Shown: positions 1 to 8,500 of the stretch, in pieces | Numbering within the stretch: position 1 is the stretch's first letter | Layout: the number at the start of each line of letters is the position of its first letter | DNA from: a virus | Length of the DNA: 22,371 nucleotides | IMG/VR virus record: IMGVR_UViG_3300011116_001045 | Span: 1 to 22,371 of that record | Strand: one strand, 5' to 3' | Made by a program: the position numbers and the translations under genes | The notes under the pieces: generated by a model | What the model saw: the letters and a program-made list of their open reading frames with translations, nothing else | Databases searched by the model: none | What the model was told of the DNA's origin: nothing

Positions 1-24
1 GGGTTTGACCAACCACTTATTCTT

Positions 25-414
25 TCATAAAGAAAAGATTCCCGTGGCATGAGTCTTATGGTCGACATCTTGGATGTATGTTTCCACCTTATGTCCTTTA
101 ATCGTAATATCATGGTCAGAATTCCATTTCTGTTTTAACGCATCCAAATAATTAATTATAGAATCTTTATCATCCATTCCCAATTCTTTTACATCTATAA
201 CCAAGTGGATATCTATATCGCTCTCAGGGGTCCAATTGTAGTTAGCTGAACTGCCTATTAAAATTATATCCTGCAGCGTAGCTTTCAACTCCACGTCATC
301 ATAAAAATCTCTTCCTATCTTTACTAAGTGTGTCAAAACGTCTGGACGAATTCTTCCAGATTCGTCCCAGATATCAGGGTTTAGTCTTGAGTTATAAATC
401 CTTTGATTAAGCAT
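25..414 (-). CDS. Nucleotidyltransferase-fold protein, probably cut short by an in-frame TGA
   Basis: A 129-aa product with the signature of the minimal nucleotidyltransferase (Pol beta-like) fold: G54-S55 in 'LIGSSANYNW', then the two metal-binding acidic residues D66 and D68 in 'SDIDIHLVID', with E111 in 'KVETYIQD' as a candidate third acid. The family transfers nucleotides to a small molecule, protein or RNA; the substrate cannot be told here. The start overlaps the end of the HAD gene upstream by 8 bp, so the two are probably translated as a pair. Odd point: the frame stops with TGA after 'GIFSL', but the same frame continues without another stop to the window edge as 'KNKWLVKP'. From memory, phage homologues of this type continue past this point with a similar Trp-containing stretch. 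So the gene may be a nonsense mutant, a readthrough gene, or carry a base error. The fold is well supported; the true 3' end is uncertain. Confidence 0.75.
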   Translation of the reverse strand: MLNQRIYNSRLNPDIWDESGRIRPDVLTHLVKIGRDFYDDVELKATLQDIILIGSSANYNWTPESDIDIHLVIDVKELGMDDKDSIINYLDALKQKWNSDHDITIKGHKVETYIQDVDHKTHATGIFSL

Positions 415-919
415 ATCGTGATAGTTGTTTTATGGATTCCTTAGCAGATGTATGTAGAATCCCGATTCCTCCTGCTCCGATCCAAGAACGGACATTCTTT
501 TCATAATCGTCTACCAAAATTTTGTTCTTCCAAGCATATCTCTTTTTATCCTGAGCTGAATCCACTATTATTACATTGCTGTTTGGTATTTTATTCAAAA
601 ATCCGTGCTTCCTTAACCACTTCAGTTTACCCTGTTTAACTATATTTGACCCATGATTTTTCTTTCTTGAACTGCTTAATATACCTATTCTTAAAAAGTG
701 TGAGAACACGTATGATTTAAGTTCTTCCATATCAGGAGTAGGAGTAAGTCTTTCCCAGAAAACAGATCCTTGTTCTAGTATAAAATCCCAGTATTTCTTT
801 TGGCCAAACTCTTTCTCATAGTCATCTGGTTCTTTTCCTGTCAATCGTTTGAAATCGGCTTCAAACGAGCAAAGAACTCCATCCATATCAAGAAATACTG
901 TTACGTCGTTTTCTGTCAT
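407..919 (-). CDS. HAD-superfamily 5'(3')-deoxyribonucleotidase-like hydrolase
   Basis: A 170-aa protein with HAD phosphatase motifs. Motif I is 'FLDMDGVLCSFEAD', with nucleophile D11 and acid/base D13. A Ser-rich motif II lies at 82-84 ('ILSSSRKK'), and motif IV is 'ILVDDYEKNV' with D137 and D138 coordinating magnesium. The length and the 'DMDGVLCSF' start match the small 5'(3')-deoxyribonucleotidase group common in phages, which dephosphorylates nucleoside monophosphates and may act in dNTP pool balance; the substrate is inferred. The ATG at 919 has no clear Shine-Dalgarno and sits in an AT-rich leader, with a TATTTAT element about 21 bp upstream. Its stop overlaps the start of the nucleotidyltransferase gene. 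Polynucleotide kinase-type phosphatases share the fold but are a poorer match in length. Confidence 0.8.
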   Translation of the reverse strand: MTENDVTVFLDMDGVLCSFEADFKRLTGKEPDDYEKEFGQKKYWDFILEQGSVFWERLTPTPDMEELKSYVFSHFLRIGILSSSRKKNHGSNIVKQGKLKWLRKHGFLNKIPNSNVIIVDSAQDKKRYAWKNKILVDDYEKNVRSWIGAGGIGILHTSAKESIKQLSRYA

Positions 920-940
920 AATAAAATTACTATACTACAA

Positions 941-949
941 TATAAATAG
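941..949 (-). promoter_or_regulatory. TATTTAT-type element upstream of the HAD gene
   Basis: The plus strand reads TATAAATAG, so the gene strand reads CTATTTATA, ending about 21 bp before the HAD start codon. The same core (ATAAATA on plus) occurs in most of the longer gaps that precede minus-strand genes. As written on the plus strand it equals the T4 late promoter consensus TATAAATA, but in the orientation opposite to the gene. Its role is unknown. Confidence 0.3.
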
Positions 950-979
950 TTGACAACTTAATTTAAAGTCGTAAGGTAC

Positions 980-1044
980 AAGCAATAAGCAGCTAAGCAA
1001 CACTAAGCAAAGCAACTAGAGAAAGAAATAAGCAACAGCAAGCA
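980..1044. repeat. AAGCA-rich low-complexity spacer
   Basis: Seven copies of AAGCA (starting at 980, 987, 995, 1005, 1010, 1030 and 1040) lie in 65 bp between the small ORF and the HAD gene leader. The spacing is irregular, so this is not a clean tandem array. On the transcribed minus strand it gives a TGCTT-rich, pyrimidine-rich leader or spacer RNA. I see no ORF or convincing hairpin in it. Confidence 0.6.
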
Positions 1045-1055
1045 CCTGGGGAAAA

Positions 1056-1238
1056 TTATGCTAGGATGAGCTTAAAAGAAAATCCGTCGAAGGTATATCT
1101 ATCAAGATAAAATCTCTCAAAAGAATCTGTGTTCCAATCTGAGCTGTTGGGTTGCCCAAAAACGGGACCAGATAAAACATGACTTAAATCGTTGTCATTA
1201 TACTCGACAAATTCAACATTTGAATTTGCGTTTTTCAT
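1056..1238 (-). CDS. Small hypothetical protein (60 aa)
   Basis: A 60-aa frame starting 'MKNANSNVEFVEYND' and ending 'FSFKLILA'. A TTG five codons upstream would extend it, but the ATG at 1238 is the more likely start. The composition is acidic and aromatic and looks protein-like rather than a shadow of another gene; nothing overlaps it on either strand. No Shine-Dalgarno is evident; an AATAAATAT (plus strand) element lies only 3 bp before the ATG. It sits between the sheath terminator and the HAD gene, so it would need its own promoter or readthrough. I do not recognise a family. Confidence 0.45.
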   Translation of the reverse strand: MKNANSNVEFVEYNDNDLSHVLSGPVFGQPNSSDWNTDSFERFYLDRYTFDGFSFKLILA

Positions 1239-1241
1239 AAC

Positions 1242-1250
1242 AATAAATAT
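1242..1250 (-). promoter_or_regulatory. TATTTAT-type element at the small ORF start
   Basis: The plus strand reads AATAAATAT. The surrounding 11-mer CAATAAATATC (1241-1251) is identical to that at 19407-19417, which lies in front of another small minus-strand gene. It is only about 3 bp from the ATG, too close for a -10 box serving that start codon. Confidence 0.3.
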
Positions 1251-1282
1251 CAAACCGATTTATCAGACTTCTATTTAACTGC

Positions 1283-1322
1283 AAAAAAAAAAGAACTCCG
1301 AGAAAAAAATCTCGGAGTTCTT
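1283..1322 (-). terminator. Intrinsic terminator of the tail sheath gene
   Basis: A perfect 12-bp stem (arms 1291-1302 and 1311-1322, core GAACTCCGAG/CTCGGAGTTC) with an 8-nt A-rich loop. On the minus strand it runs directly into ten T residues (plus-strand A-run at 1283-1292). It begins about 20 bp after the sheath stop codon at 1342. Stem plus U-tract in the correct orientation make this the clearest transcription signal in the window. It fits termination after a highly expressed late gene. Confidence 0.92.
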
Positions 1323-1341
1323 CTTGAATTTTTACCTAACC

Positions 1342-4300
1342 TTAAGCGCCAGGGAAAGTTGCGCCGGTCGGCAAGATATTGAAGTCAAGGATAATGAATT
1401 CAGCAGTCTTAGCCGGTTGGAGATAAATCTGTCCGTAGAGAACATTTCTGTCTACCAAGTCAGGAGTGTTGTTGCTCTCATCCATAACCACCTGGAAGGC
1501 ATACAAACCACTTCTCTGTTGAACGCTCTCCAAGTAAGGATTGACAATCGCCAAGAACTTGTTACGCGTCACAGCAACGTTTTGTTCAAACACTAAGAAC
1601 TTCGATGACGAAGCAATGAACTTCTTCAAGGCAATAAGCAATCGACGAACATTTACACGATCCAATGCACTTGGAGCAACCTGTAGGGTCTTTTGTCCCC
1701 ATACTGAGATTCCCTGACCAGGGAAAGCAGCGATAGGATTGACACGTCCCTCATAGAGAGTGTCACGTTCCTGATGAGTTAAACGATCCATTACTTGAAC
1801 CGCCTGAGAGATTCCACCACGGTTCAAACCAGCAGGAGCGAACCACTCGGCAGCCGTGTTGTCGTTTGCAGCATAAACAGCCGGCAACACAACCGACGGA
1901 GGAACACTTACAATTTTATTAAGGTTCGTATCGAGTATCTTTACCCAAGGATAATAAGTGGCGACGTAGTTACTATCAAACGTTTCCGCCTGAGCGACCG
2001 CTGCGTCGATAAGTCCCGTGCTTTGATTTGAAGCCGGGAACACAACGTTATCCATGATGTAGAAGCAATCTCCACGGGCTTCACACATATCAATAACAAG
2101 GTTAGTGACATAAGAGTGAAGGCTTGAGAAGATACCTGGGGTCACGATAAGATTGATATCAAACTCATCAGCATTTCCAAGGGCTGCCACACACTGCTTA
2201 TAACCGACGCTACCTGCGCTTGTTATACTCGTGCAATCCAATCCTTGAGTATTTCCGGCAATAATATCGGAACCTACGTTGATAGGAACCGCTGGCCACT
2301 GACCGTCAAATCCACCCTGCATACCCATTACAAACTTACGTTTCTTTACGTTAGTTACTTCATCGGCAGCAACATAGTAAGAAGGAACTCCGTTTCCGGC
2401 GGTCACACCACTTGAACTATAATTTGTCTCCAAATCAAAGTCTTCGTTTTCCCCGGTCGAATCATTTGATCCGAACGATGGGAGAGGAGCGAAATACTGT
2501 TCATTGTCTCTATCACAACCGACTCCCGAAGAAGCGGTAGGATATAGGGCAGCAAGCGTATCACTTGCTCCAACAGGAACCTCACCGATCATAACACCCG
2601 AAGCGTAACGTCCTGGCGACTCGCTATAGGTGGACGCCTTTGTATACCTCATTGGAGGAAGGAAGCTACTGTAGTTACTGTTTATCGGTGTAGAATAAGC
2701 ACGGAATCCATACGGAACCGCTGCCACAGGATATGTGTCCGTGGTCATTTCGACTCGGATATACTTACTCAAAGTAGAATAAGTTCCAAACTCAATGATC
2801 TTACCAGCGAAGGTGATGTAATTATACTTGTCACCAATTCTACGAGCAATGAAATTAGCGGAATTTGGATCCAATGACAAATTCTGGAAAGTCTCCAAAA
2901 TCTTAGGACGTTTCTCAGTGTCACTGAAATCACGAACGCTCAAAGTGAACGAACCGTAATCCGAGCCAGGGACCTGACCAGCAAGACGAACATTGCTTAT
3001 CTCAATCTTGAATCGTGTATTTTCAGCCGTTCCGTCGCCGAGGGTGTGAACCTTAAACAAGTTATACTTTGTAGAGACTGCTGTGCCACTTGCACCCCTC
3101 CAAGGAGCAATCGTCTGAGACGTTACCCACGGAGTAGAAGCATTCGTCAAAGCAAAGTCACTGTCAGCCGTAGAAGGTGTAAGAGAAGCTGCATCAGTGA
3201 AATTCAACACATCACCAACACGAACCTGGCCCTCAACTGATGTTCCCATACCAATCATCCAACTCTTCTTATCTGCCTTTACACGGGCAATAGTGTCTTC
3301 AAAAATACGGTAGACATACGCTGCCTCAATCTTCTGTCCACTTACTTGTGTGGATGGATTTCCCGCTGTCGGATCATTTCCGAATACGGATGTTATATAC
3401 TTAGAACTATTTGGGTCCAGTGAGAACTCATATGTTCCAAATCCGGAACCAGCCGAGCTGCTCAACTGAACAGCGAAGTTAAGAGCGGTCGCACGTTCAG
3501 CAACCCCCGCTGGGCCAGATGACGCGGTGACTGTAGACAGAATCGAACCACTGAATCCAGGAACACTCAAGTCACTTGTTGATTGAGTTGCATTTCTTGT
3601 GTTAGCAAGAACAGCCAAGATCTGTGGAAGATTTGCACTTGAAGTCGAAGCACATGGATCAGAACTTACAACGCTTGACGAAGTAAACGTTCCGGTGTAA
3701 GGTCCAAACGAACCACTTACTTGTCCAGCAGCGAGATACAACACAGTTCCACATCCTCCCGATGAACGATATGCTTTGAACACCGCATTGTTTAATTTCA
3801 AAGAAGTGCCACTTACAACATCAAAAGTTGAAGAAGCGGTCACATTCAACTGAACGAAGCTCATAGAGAAGTTAGAAACCGTTTCGGTGGATTCCAACAA
3901 TGCCTGAGCAAGTTTTTCTGCTGCTGTCTTAGATGAATTTCCTTGTATACTTGAAGTGATATAAACTGTGGCAGCGGAGCCGGTATTTATATTTACCGTT
4001 CCGATAACAGACGTCACACCTGCGTATTCAAGACTTCCCGACCCAGCTGGCAAGAAAGAACTTGTGTTATTCTCGAAGGTCACGGTCAATACCGCGCTCA
4101 TGCTTATTATTCCAGAGGTTGATGCGGTCAATGCTGCAAAGCTAGCGGAATTCGGTGTGATAAAATCGGTTATCGTGGTGGACCCGCCGGTGCTTTCAGC
4201 ATACGATGGGATAGAGTTTCCCGTCGAGCCAGTCTCCACTGAAGCAGATACTTCAAGTCGTGACCACGTTCCCGGAATAGCATAAATCATCAAAGGATTG

Positions 4301-4608
4301 TTCTGCTTATATCCGGTAAGAGCACCGACACGGCAGACGGTCACTTGACCCTGTTCCTTCAAATATTCTTTAGCGGTGTATGGTCCATAAAAAACTCCGT
4401 CAGCAACACCAAATTTCTCTTCAAGCTCCGACACGCTACGAACTAACGTTGGTGCAAAGCCGGGACCTTTTGCAAATGGTGCTACGATAGCACCACCGAT
4501 GTCAGCGACACCTTGAGCAAGGCCGCTCAAGTCGTTCTCTCGCGTGAAAACTCCGGGACTCACGACACGGTCCACAGGACTAAATTTACCACCCTCAGTG
4601 ATTGGCAT
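1342..4608 (-). CDS. Contractile tail sheath protein (T4 gp18 type), enlarged
   Basis: A 1088-aa protein that polymerises around the tail tube and contracts to drive DNA delivery. The N-terminus has the sheath signature 'SPGVFTRENDLSG' and 'GAIVAPFAKGPG' (residues 17-50). A middle conserved block runs from about 515 to 600 ('VRLAGQVPGSDYGSFTLSVR', then 'ETFQNLSLDPNSANFIAR'). The C-terminal lock region includes 'NPIAAFPGQGISVWGQKTLQ' and ends with 'NNTPDLVDRNVLYGQIYLQP' plus a beta strand, as in T4-like sheaths. T4 gp18 is about 660 aa; the excess here is largely Ser/Thr/Gly-rich sequence at about 115-500, probably one or more surface-exposed inserted domains. The ATG at 4608 has a good Shine-Dalgarno (AAAGGA, 4618-4623 on the complement). 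It is the last gene of the main structural run and is followed by a strong terminator. Confidence 0.95.
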   Translation of the reverse strand: MPITEGGKFSPVDRVVSPGVFTRENDLSGLAQGVADIGGAIVAPFAKGPGFAPTLVRSVSELEEKFGVADGVFYGPYTAKEYLKEQGQVTVCRVGALTGYKQNNPLMIYAIPGTWSRLEVSASVETGSTGNSIPSYAESTGGSTTITDFITPNSASFAALTASTSGIISMSAVLTVTFENNTSSFLPAGSGSLEYAGVTSVIGTVNINTGSAATVYITSSIQGNSSKTAAEKLAQALLESTETVSNFSMSFVQLNVTASSTFDVVSGTSLKLNNAVFKAYRSSGGCGTVLYLAAGQVSGSFGPYTGTFTSSSVVSSDPCASTSSANLPQILAVLANTRNATQSTSDLSVPGFSGSILSTVTASSGPAGVAERATALNFAVQLSSSAGSGFGTYEFSLDPNSSKYITSVFGNDPTAGNPSTQVSGQKIEAAYVYRIFEDTIARVKADKKSWMIGMGTSVEGQVRVGDVLNFTDAASLTPSTADSDFALTNASTPWVTSQTIAPWRGASGTAVSTKYNLFKVHTLGDGTAENTRFKIEISNVRLAGQVPGSDYGSFTLSVRDFSDTEKRPKILETFQNLSLDPNSANFIARRIGDKYNYITFAGKIIEFGTYSTLSKYIRVEMTTDTYPVAAVPYGFRAYSTPINSNYSSFLPPMRYTKASTYSESPGRYASGVMIGEVPVGASDTLAALYPTASSGVGCDRDNEQYFAPLPSFGSNDSTGENEDFDLETNYSSSGVTAGNGVPSYYVAADEVTNVKKRKFVMGMQGGFDGQWPAVPINVGSDIIAGNTQGLDCTSITSAGSVGYKQCVAALGNADEFDINLIVTPGIFSSLHSYVTNLVIDMCEARGDCFYIMDNVVFPASNQSTGLIDAAVAQAETFDSNYVATYYPWVKILDTNLNKIVSVPPSVVLPAVYAANDNTAAEWFAPAGLNRGGISQAVQVMDRLTHQERDTLYEGRVNPIAAFPGQGISVWGQKTLQVAPSALDRVNVRRLLIALKKFIASSSKFLVFEQNVAVTRNKFLAIVNPYLESVQQRSGLYAFQVVMDESNNTPDLVDRNVLYGQIYLQPAKTAEFIILDFNILPTGATFPGA

Positions 4609-4654
4609 AGGTTATATTCCTTTCAAATTGTTGAATAGATTACAAGAATCTAAA

Positions 4655-4664
4655 TATAAATATA
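4655..4664 (-). promoter_or_regulatory. TATTTATA-type element upstream of the sheath gene
   Basis: The plus strand reads TATAAATATA, 46 bp before the sheath ATG. It lies in an AT-rich gap with a second element at 4687-4694 in the opposite orientation. Together they make this gap the likeliest place for a separate promoter for the sheath gene. Confidence 0.35.
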
Positions 4665-4686
4665 CCCAACTTTTTGAAACCTCAAC

Positions 4687-4694
4687 TATTTATG
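4687..4694 (-). promoter_or_regulatory. Candidate T4-type late promoter for the sheath gene
   Basis: On the minus strand the sequence is CATAAATA followed by GTTGAG, matching the T4 late promoter -10 consensus (TATAAATA) in seven of eight positions and in the correct orientation. It lies 79 bp upstream of the sheath ATG, just past the stop codon of the preceding gene. The 12-mer ATAAATAGTTGA also occurs at 942-953 on the opposite strand. The call rests on motif and position only. Confidence 0.4.
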
Positions 4695-4697
4695 GGA

Positions 4698-4973
4698 TTA
4701 TTTAACGGAAGGTGTAAAAGTTCCATCTTTTAAGTTAAGACTGCCGTCTCCATACTTAGAACTCAAAGTTTCTATCAAAACCTCTTCCTCTTTTTGTAAT
4801 TCAAGATACTCCAATTTAGCTTTATTTTCCTCTTCATTAAGATTTTTTATAGCCTGTTCTATGGATAATCTTTCGAGCGTCAACTGACCAAAATAAAGTA
4901 TCTTCTCTTGATACTTAGACTGTAACGTTTTTATAGAGTTAATATCGTCTTCTGAGAATTTTTTGGAATTCAT
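4698..4973 (-). CDS. Small predicted coiled-coil protein (91 aa)
   Basis: The ATG at 4973 gives a 91-aa product starting 'MNSKKFSEDDINSIKTLQSK'. A GTG at 4988 in the same frame would add five residues, but the ATG is preferred because a GGATGA purine stretch precedes it at suitable spacing. The protein is rich in Lys, Glu and Leu with heptad-like spacing through residues 10-70 (coiled coil predicted by eye), and ends in a short acidic-to-Gly tail 'KYGDGSLNLKDGTFTP'. I recall similar small proteins near the tail genes of T4-like environmental phages, usually unannotated. It lies directly before the sheath gene and starts 7 bp after the stop of the 51-aa gene, so it is likely co-transcribed with it. 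A chaperone or baseplate role is possible but not shown. Confidence 0.7.
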   Translation of the reverse strand: MNSKKFSEDDINSIKTLQSKYQEKILYFGQLTLERLSIEQAIKNLNEEENKAKLEYLELQKEEEVLIETLSSKYGDGSLNLKDGTFTPSVK

Positions 4974-4980
4974 AACAATT

Positions 4981-5136
4981 TCATCCACGGTTTAAAGATT
5001 CACTTACTCTGATTGAAATTTCTTGGTTCAAAACCCTAAGATTATTTTGGCACAACTCAAGTCTCATTAATTCATCATATGCAAGTGCTTTTAATTCTAT
5101 AATTGAAAGATTCTTTATATCTAATTTCTCATTCAT
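4981..5136 (-). CDS. Small conserved-looking protein (51 aa)
   Basis: An ATG at 5136 opens a 51-codon frame: 'MNEKLDIKNLSIIELKALAY' followed by 'DELMRLELCQNNLRVLNQEI' and a short tail ending 'SLNRG', with stop TGA at 4981-4983. The sequence is amphipathic, probably two helices or a short coiled coil; the 'LKALAYDxL' stretch followed by a helix with 'NLxxLNxxI' reminds me of tiny proteins encoded beside tail genes in T4-like environmental phages. It fills an otherwise empty gap between the 112-aa and 91-aa genes, and its stop lies within the leader of the 91-aa gene, suggesting translational coupling. Function unknown. Confidence comes from codon-like composition, the tight fit and the plausible helical pattern. 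Confidence 0.65.
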   Translation of the reverse strand: MNEKLDIKNLSIIELKALAYDELMRLELCQNNLRVLNQEISIRVSESLNRG

Positions 5137-5167
5137 AACTATATCTATTCAATCGTTGTTATAAAAA

Positions 5168-5506
5168 TTAAACTATTTCTCCGGAGTCTGATACAAATAA
5201 AGTTTTCAACATAGATTTATCTACTCCATTTATACGAACGTTATCAAAATCTGACAATATTAATGTTTTCACAGAAGAATAAAATGACTCCTCGGAATTC
5301 CAGTTTTCATAAAAAAATTTAAATGAATCTCCCGACAACTCCATTGTAAAGATTACCGGATTATCAGAAACTCCTCCGAATTCGTCCGAAGAAACAAACG
5401 ACAAGATGGCTTTCGGCGATTTTGAAACCTTGCCATATATGTGAATTTCATCCGAAATAAATCCATATATTTGTTTAACAACTATTGGTGTAGTATTTTT
5501 TAACAT
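5168..5506 (-). CDS. Hypothetical protein (112 aa)
   Basis: A 112-aa frame with start ATG at 5506, only 4 bp after the stop of the 1690-aa fibre gene, so probably translated from the same message. The sequence alternates hydrophobic and polar residues ('IVVKQIYGFISDEIHIYGKV', then 'VIFTMELSGDSFKFFYENW'), suggesting a beta-rich fold. No signal peptide, membrane segment or metal-binding motif is seen. Its position after a fibre gene and before two small helical proteins and the sheath suggests a virion or fibre-assembly role, for example a fibre chaperone, but that is guilt by association. I do not recognise a family. Confidence 0.65.
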   Translation of the reverse strand: MLKNTTPIVVKQIYGFISDEIHIYGKVSKSPKAILSFVSSDEFGGVSDNPVIFTMELSGDSFKFFYENWNSEESFYSSVKTLILSDFDNVRINGVDKSMLKTLFVSDSGEIV

Positions 5507-5510
5507 AAAA

Positions 5511-8500
5511 TTAAGACAATATTCCTAAGTTTCTCAAAGCTTTAACGACTTGTCCAATTGTATATCCATCCCAAGTAGCAGAATCATTTGAGATTAAAGA
5601 TGTATTTGCTGAAAACGTCGATGCAGCTATGCTTGAACTCGGTTGGATTATAGGAGTAGCATTCCAAAAACCAAGTTTTTGTGTAGAATCGGTACAAATT
5701 TTAGATCCGTTGGAGGTATTTGTTACCAGATTAAATCCGTCGGATAAGGTCAAAGAATTGTCGACCGTAAACCTTTTAGATCCTGACGTGGCAATCGAAA
5801 TCGCATTTACTCCTGATAGATAAAATCCGTTGTTTGCGGAACCGCTTTTGAATCCAATTGATGGCGATGATGAAGTTCCATCTGTAGAAAAAAATCTTCC
5901 CGTTGAATCAATATAAGATAACGTATTTCCGCTACTATCAACCCATCTTTGCATATCCCCCGCTTGAGACGCTGCTCCCTTCACTGTCCACGATACTCCT
6001 GATGGGTAAATATTTACGGCGGACATATTTGCAGCCCGCAACCTCAATGTCACAGCGCTGTCGCCATTATAAAACTCAAATGTGGTAGCATCCGCCCACT
6101 GAGCATACGTGTTTTTTGCTGACGTAGATTCGTTAAAAACTATACACGAATTATTTATATCAGACGTCCTCTGAGTGATCGTTATAAAAGACCCAGAGTA
6201 ATACGTCGAACTTCCATCGGAACCAATTTTATTCAATACAAAACCATTGGAATTTTGATATTCAGCCAAACTCACAGACTGACCTGATGCACCTTTGAAT
6301 ATACTATTTATTCTAGATCCTGTATAACAGTTAACATAAAATTGACTTGAAGATGCGGGACCATTTACACCTATCTGCCCAGATTGCATTATATTCAACG
6401 CGGAAGCACTCAATCCTGAATTATATACATCGAAATTTATATCCTTTGATGTTCCTGTTCGTATACCCCAATTTAATGACGGTGCATCTATACTAGCTGT
6501 GCCGTTTCCGTTTAATGGATTAACGGTATCAGAAACATCGGTTCCGATATCTAAAACACCATTCTTCTTAAACCGTGCTCCCATTTGATTTCCAGATGCG
6601 TCCGAAAAAGCAAGCATATATTGTGACTGCGTAGGAGCCGCTTTCAACAATAAAGCAGAATTTGAAGATGTAGTATTTATTATCCCACACTGGCTCGTCA
6701 TCGGAGAAGACATAAACTGTGACCCAACTGTAAATAACCCCGATGTGTTTATTCCAAATCTATTTGAGTTAGACAAATAATCGTAGAAAAACAACTGACC
6801 TGATGAGTTTATATACATTTCGTAGTCCCCTATAACGGAAGAAGTTCTACTTAATCTAAACCCTGATTGAGATGATCCACTGTAATGAAATGGCGACAAC
6901 CCTTGGGAAGTTCCTACTCCGAATGAATTTCCTCTAAAAATATTACTAAATGATTGACCAGAACATGAAATGAAGCTAGATGAAACCGAACTTGTGGCCC
7001 AACTGCTTGTTATGTTATACTTGCTACCAGTAGATATATTTGGCGCATTTTTTGCCCAACTTGCGGAAATAACCACGCCCGATATATTTGAACTGGTGAT
7101 ATAACTAGATGTGTTAGAGACATCAGTTGAATAAGCATAACTGCTGGATATTGAGAAACTGCTTGAATCTGTGGAGCTTGCGGAAACCGCATAACTTGAA
7201 GACCACGCTGCGCTGCTTGAATCTGCGGAGCTTGCGGAAACCGCATAACTTGAAGACCACGCTGCGCTGCTTGAATCTGCAGAGCTTGCGGAAACTGCGT
7301 AACTTGCAGAAGCCGCATAGCTTGATGACTCAGCGTAAGCCGCAGAATCCGTGTAACTCGACGTTTCCGCGTAACTTGCAGAAACGGACGGCGAACCTGG
7401 AGCATAACTTGCTGACATTGCATAGTCTGCCCAGCTACCAGACACGGAGTAGCTTGAAGAAACCGACGGCGAACCTGGAGCATAACTTGCTGACATTGCA
7501 TAGTCTGCCCAGCTACTAGACACAGAGTTTATAGAACTCGTAGCCCAACTGCTTGTTATATAGAATCTGCTTCCGGATCCTATTATTGGAGCATTTGCTG
7601 CCCAGCTTGAAGAAATTGCTCTACTTGAGCTGAAAGCATAACTAGCTGATATAGATCTACTTGAAGAAAATACATAACTTCCTGATATAGAGAAACTTGA
7701 AGAAGTTACTATACCAAACACATTCGATGAGGTTACATAGCTAGATGTATTTGACGTCCCAGAATTTAAAGAGTAACTTGATGATACCACATTGGATGCC
7801 CAGCTGCTCGTAATGTTATATGAACTTCCTGTAGAAATATTAGGGGCATTCAGAGCATAACTTGCTGACGAAACCATTCCAAATACATTTGAAGAAGTTA
7901 TATAACTTGATGTCAACGCTGTGGTTGTGTTTGATGAAAAACTTGAACTTGTCGAGACGCTTGCCGTCCCAACCAAACTTCCAGTAAACCCTCCGGCCGA
8001 ATTTACCCCAAGAGACGTTGATAACGACCCTGTAATTTTCTGATTTCCAATTACATCCACAACCCCAGATCCCGCCGGCTTTATAGAGATGTTCACATTT
8101 GAAGCACCAGACCCAGAACTCTCCGATGCCAATGTTATTGATGTGGAAGATGCGGACAAAGCTGCCCTCACAAAGTTTGATGTATTAGTATATGTTCCAT
8201 ACACATTAAACGTTTGTCCAGAGCCTGTATTTCTTAGAGCTAAAATATTTGCGTTATCTCTAGCAAGAATTACATCATAATTACCTATACCGAACACCGA
8301 GTCACAGTATAAAACCCCTCCATTTGTCCTAAATCCTGTAGACGAAGGGAATGAAATGAGTCGTGTTCCTGCGTCATAAGAAAGAACAAGTCCGTTGTTT
8401 GATATGGTCAACTGATCTGTTAGAGTTCCACCCACAAGTGGCAAATATGCACTTGCAGAAACCGCGAAGCTAGCCGACGTAGCAACGCTCGAAGTGAGAG

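Noticed and set aside
3968-4285. 105-aa plus-strand frame antisense to the sheath gene
   Set aside because: Shadow of the Ser/Thr-rich sheath insertion; no independent evidence of coding.
7010-7519. Overlapping long frames on both strands in the repeat zone (163 aa minus, 130 aa plus)
   Set aside because: Both lie within the giant fibre gene and merely echo its 54-bp and 78-bp repeats in other frames; composition is Gln/Leu/Arg-rich and unlike a real protein.
7161-7527. Possible CRISPR-like repeat array
   Set aside because: The repeats are contiguous with no unique spacers, are in frame within a protein gene, and there are no cas genes.
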